15,920 bases of DNA from the NCBI GenBank assembly GCA_015657535.1, contig JADHZB010001595.1, positions 1 through 15,920 of the forward strand, written 5' to 3'. This DNA is from Nephromyces sp. MM_2019. Taxonomy: Eukaryota > Apicomplexa > Aconoidasida > Nephromycida. Below, piece by piece: positions 15,758 through 15,920 of the stretch. Each line of letters begins with the position of its first letter. Positions within the stretch are counted from its first letter, which is position 1. The notes beneath the pieces are model-generated. The model was not told where the DNA came from, searched no databases, and saw only the letters and a program-made list of their open reading frames with translations. The translations under genes and the position numbers were made by a program.

Positions 15758-15920
15758 AGAGAAACTCCACTCTATGTGTGTGGGAATGAATTGAAGACAC
15801 CCAAGTATTGCACACGAGAAAGTAGAGAGAGATATCATAAAAGAGGAATGAAAAGCATCAAAGTAGGGGGAGTGGGGTGGAAGAGGGATGGAGAGAGGGG
15901 GAAGGTAATGAAGATGAAGA
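15758..15920 (-). other. Upstream part of RRP41: exon end at 15758, remainder unclear
   Basis: The donor at 15758 shows that an RRP41 exon ends here in phase 0. The sense strand upstream (15920 to about 15775) is pyrimidine-rich and free of AG dinucleotides until cacacatag at about 15772. That looks like an intron 3' end followed by a 14-nt microexon (15771-15758, reading WSFS). Alternatively the open frame through MISLSTFSCAILGCLQF is coding. It is loosely like the RRP41 strand before the Y-G-P motif, but the spacing would need an insertion. I lean slightly to the microexon. Confidence 0.35.

Overview
This window looks like nuclear DNA of an intron-rich eukaryote. Genes lie on both strands and are broken by GT-AG introns of roughly 55 to 650 bp. 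Coding segments carry long low-complexity inserts (His/Pro/Tyr, Ser/Pro and Gly runs), and non-coding DNA is crowded with (TG)n/(CA)n tracts. A type I metacaspase beside intron-split housekeeping genes and proteins swollen by low-complexity insertions would suit an alveolate protist, perhaps a coccidian-like apicomplexan, but that assignment is inference with low confidence. I see no bacterial operon, CRISPR array, transposon gene, tRNA or rRNA.

Layout. (1) 1-3138, plus strand: the 3' part of a metacaspase gene. The p10-like C-terminal part of the peptidase domain lies in two exons (262-403 and 1015-1157). These probably splice in phase to a long Pro/His-rich exon (1811-3138). (2) 3139-4288: AT-rich non-coding DNA with a (TG)n tract, a (CA)n tract and a strong G-quadruplex motif. 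(3) 4289-5771, plus strand: candidate exons followed by a convincing phase-matched exon chain (5084-5185, 5378-5520, 5576-5771) of an unrecognised gene. It includes a 55-bp intron. A 60/66-bp CA-rich tandem repeat lies at 4437-4680. (4) 6010-6655, minus strand: a compact three-exon gene for an unrecognised protein of about 107 residues. (5) 6656-7814: divergent intergenic region with G-rich and purine-only tracts and a CA-rich leader. (6) 7815-11450, plus strand: one uninterrupted frame of 1211 codons. It resembles the ODR4 family at its N-terminus and ends in a C-terminal membrane anchor, with large low-complexity inserts between. (7) About 11954-12581, minus strand: a chain of small exons of an unrecognised short protein, with its 3' end unresolved. 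(8) 12611-12962: nine copies of a 40-44 bp repeat, each with a CACGTG-centred palindrome. (9) 13653-15640 and beyond the right edge, minus strand: exosome core subunit RRP41 (EXOSC4/SKI6 type), reassembled from five phase-consistent exons.

The recognised genes do not form one pathway. They are a protease (metacaspase), an ER/UFMylation-linked membrane protein (ODR4-like) and an RNA-decay subunit (RRP41). The features most worth following up are the metacaspase C-terminal extension, the greatly enlarged ODR4-like protein with many coding G/C homopolymers, the palindromic 40-bp array, and the tendency of introns to carry TG repeats on the sense strand whichever way the gene points.
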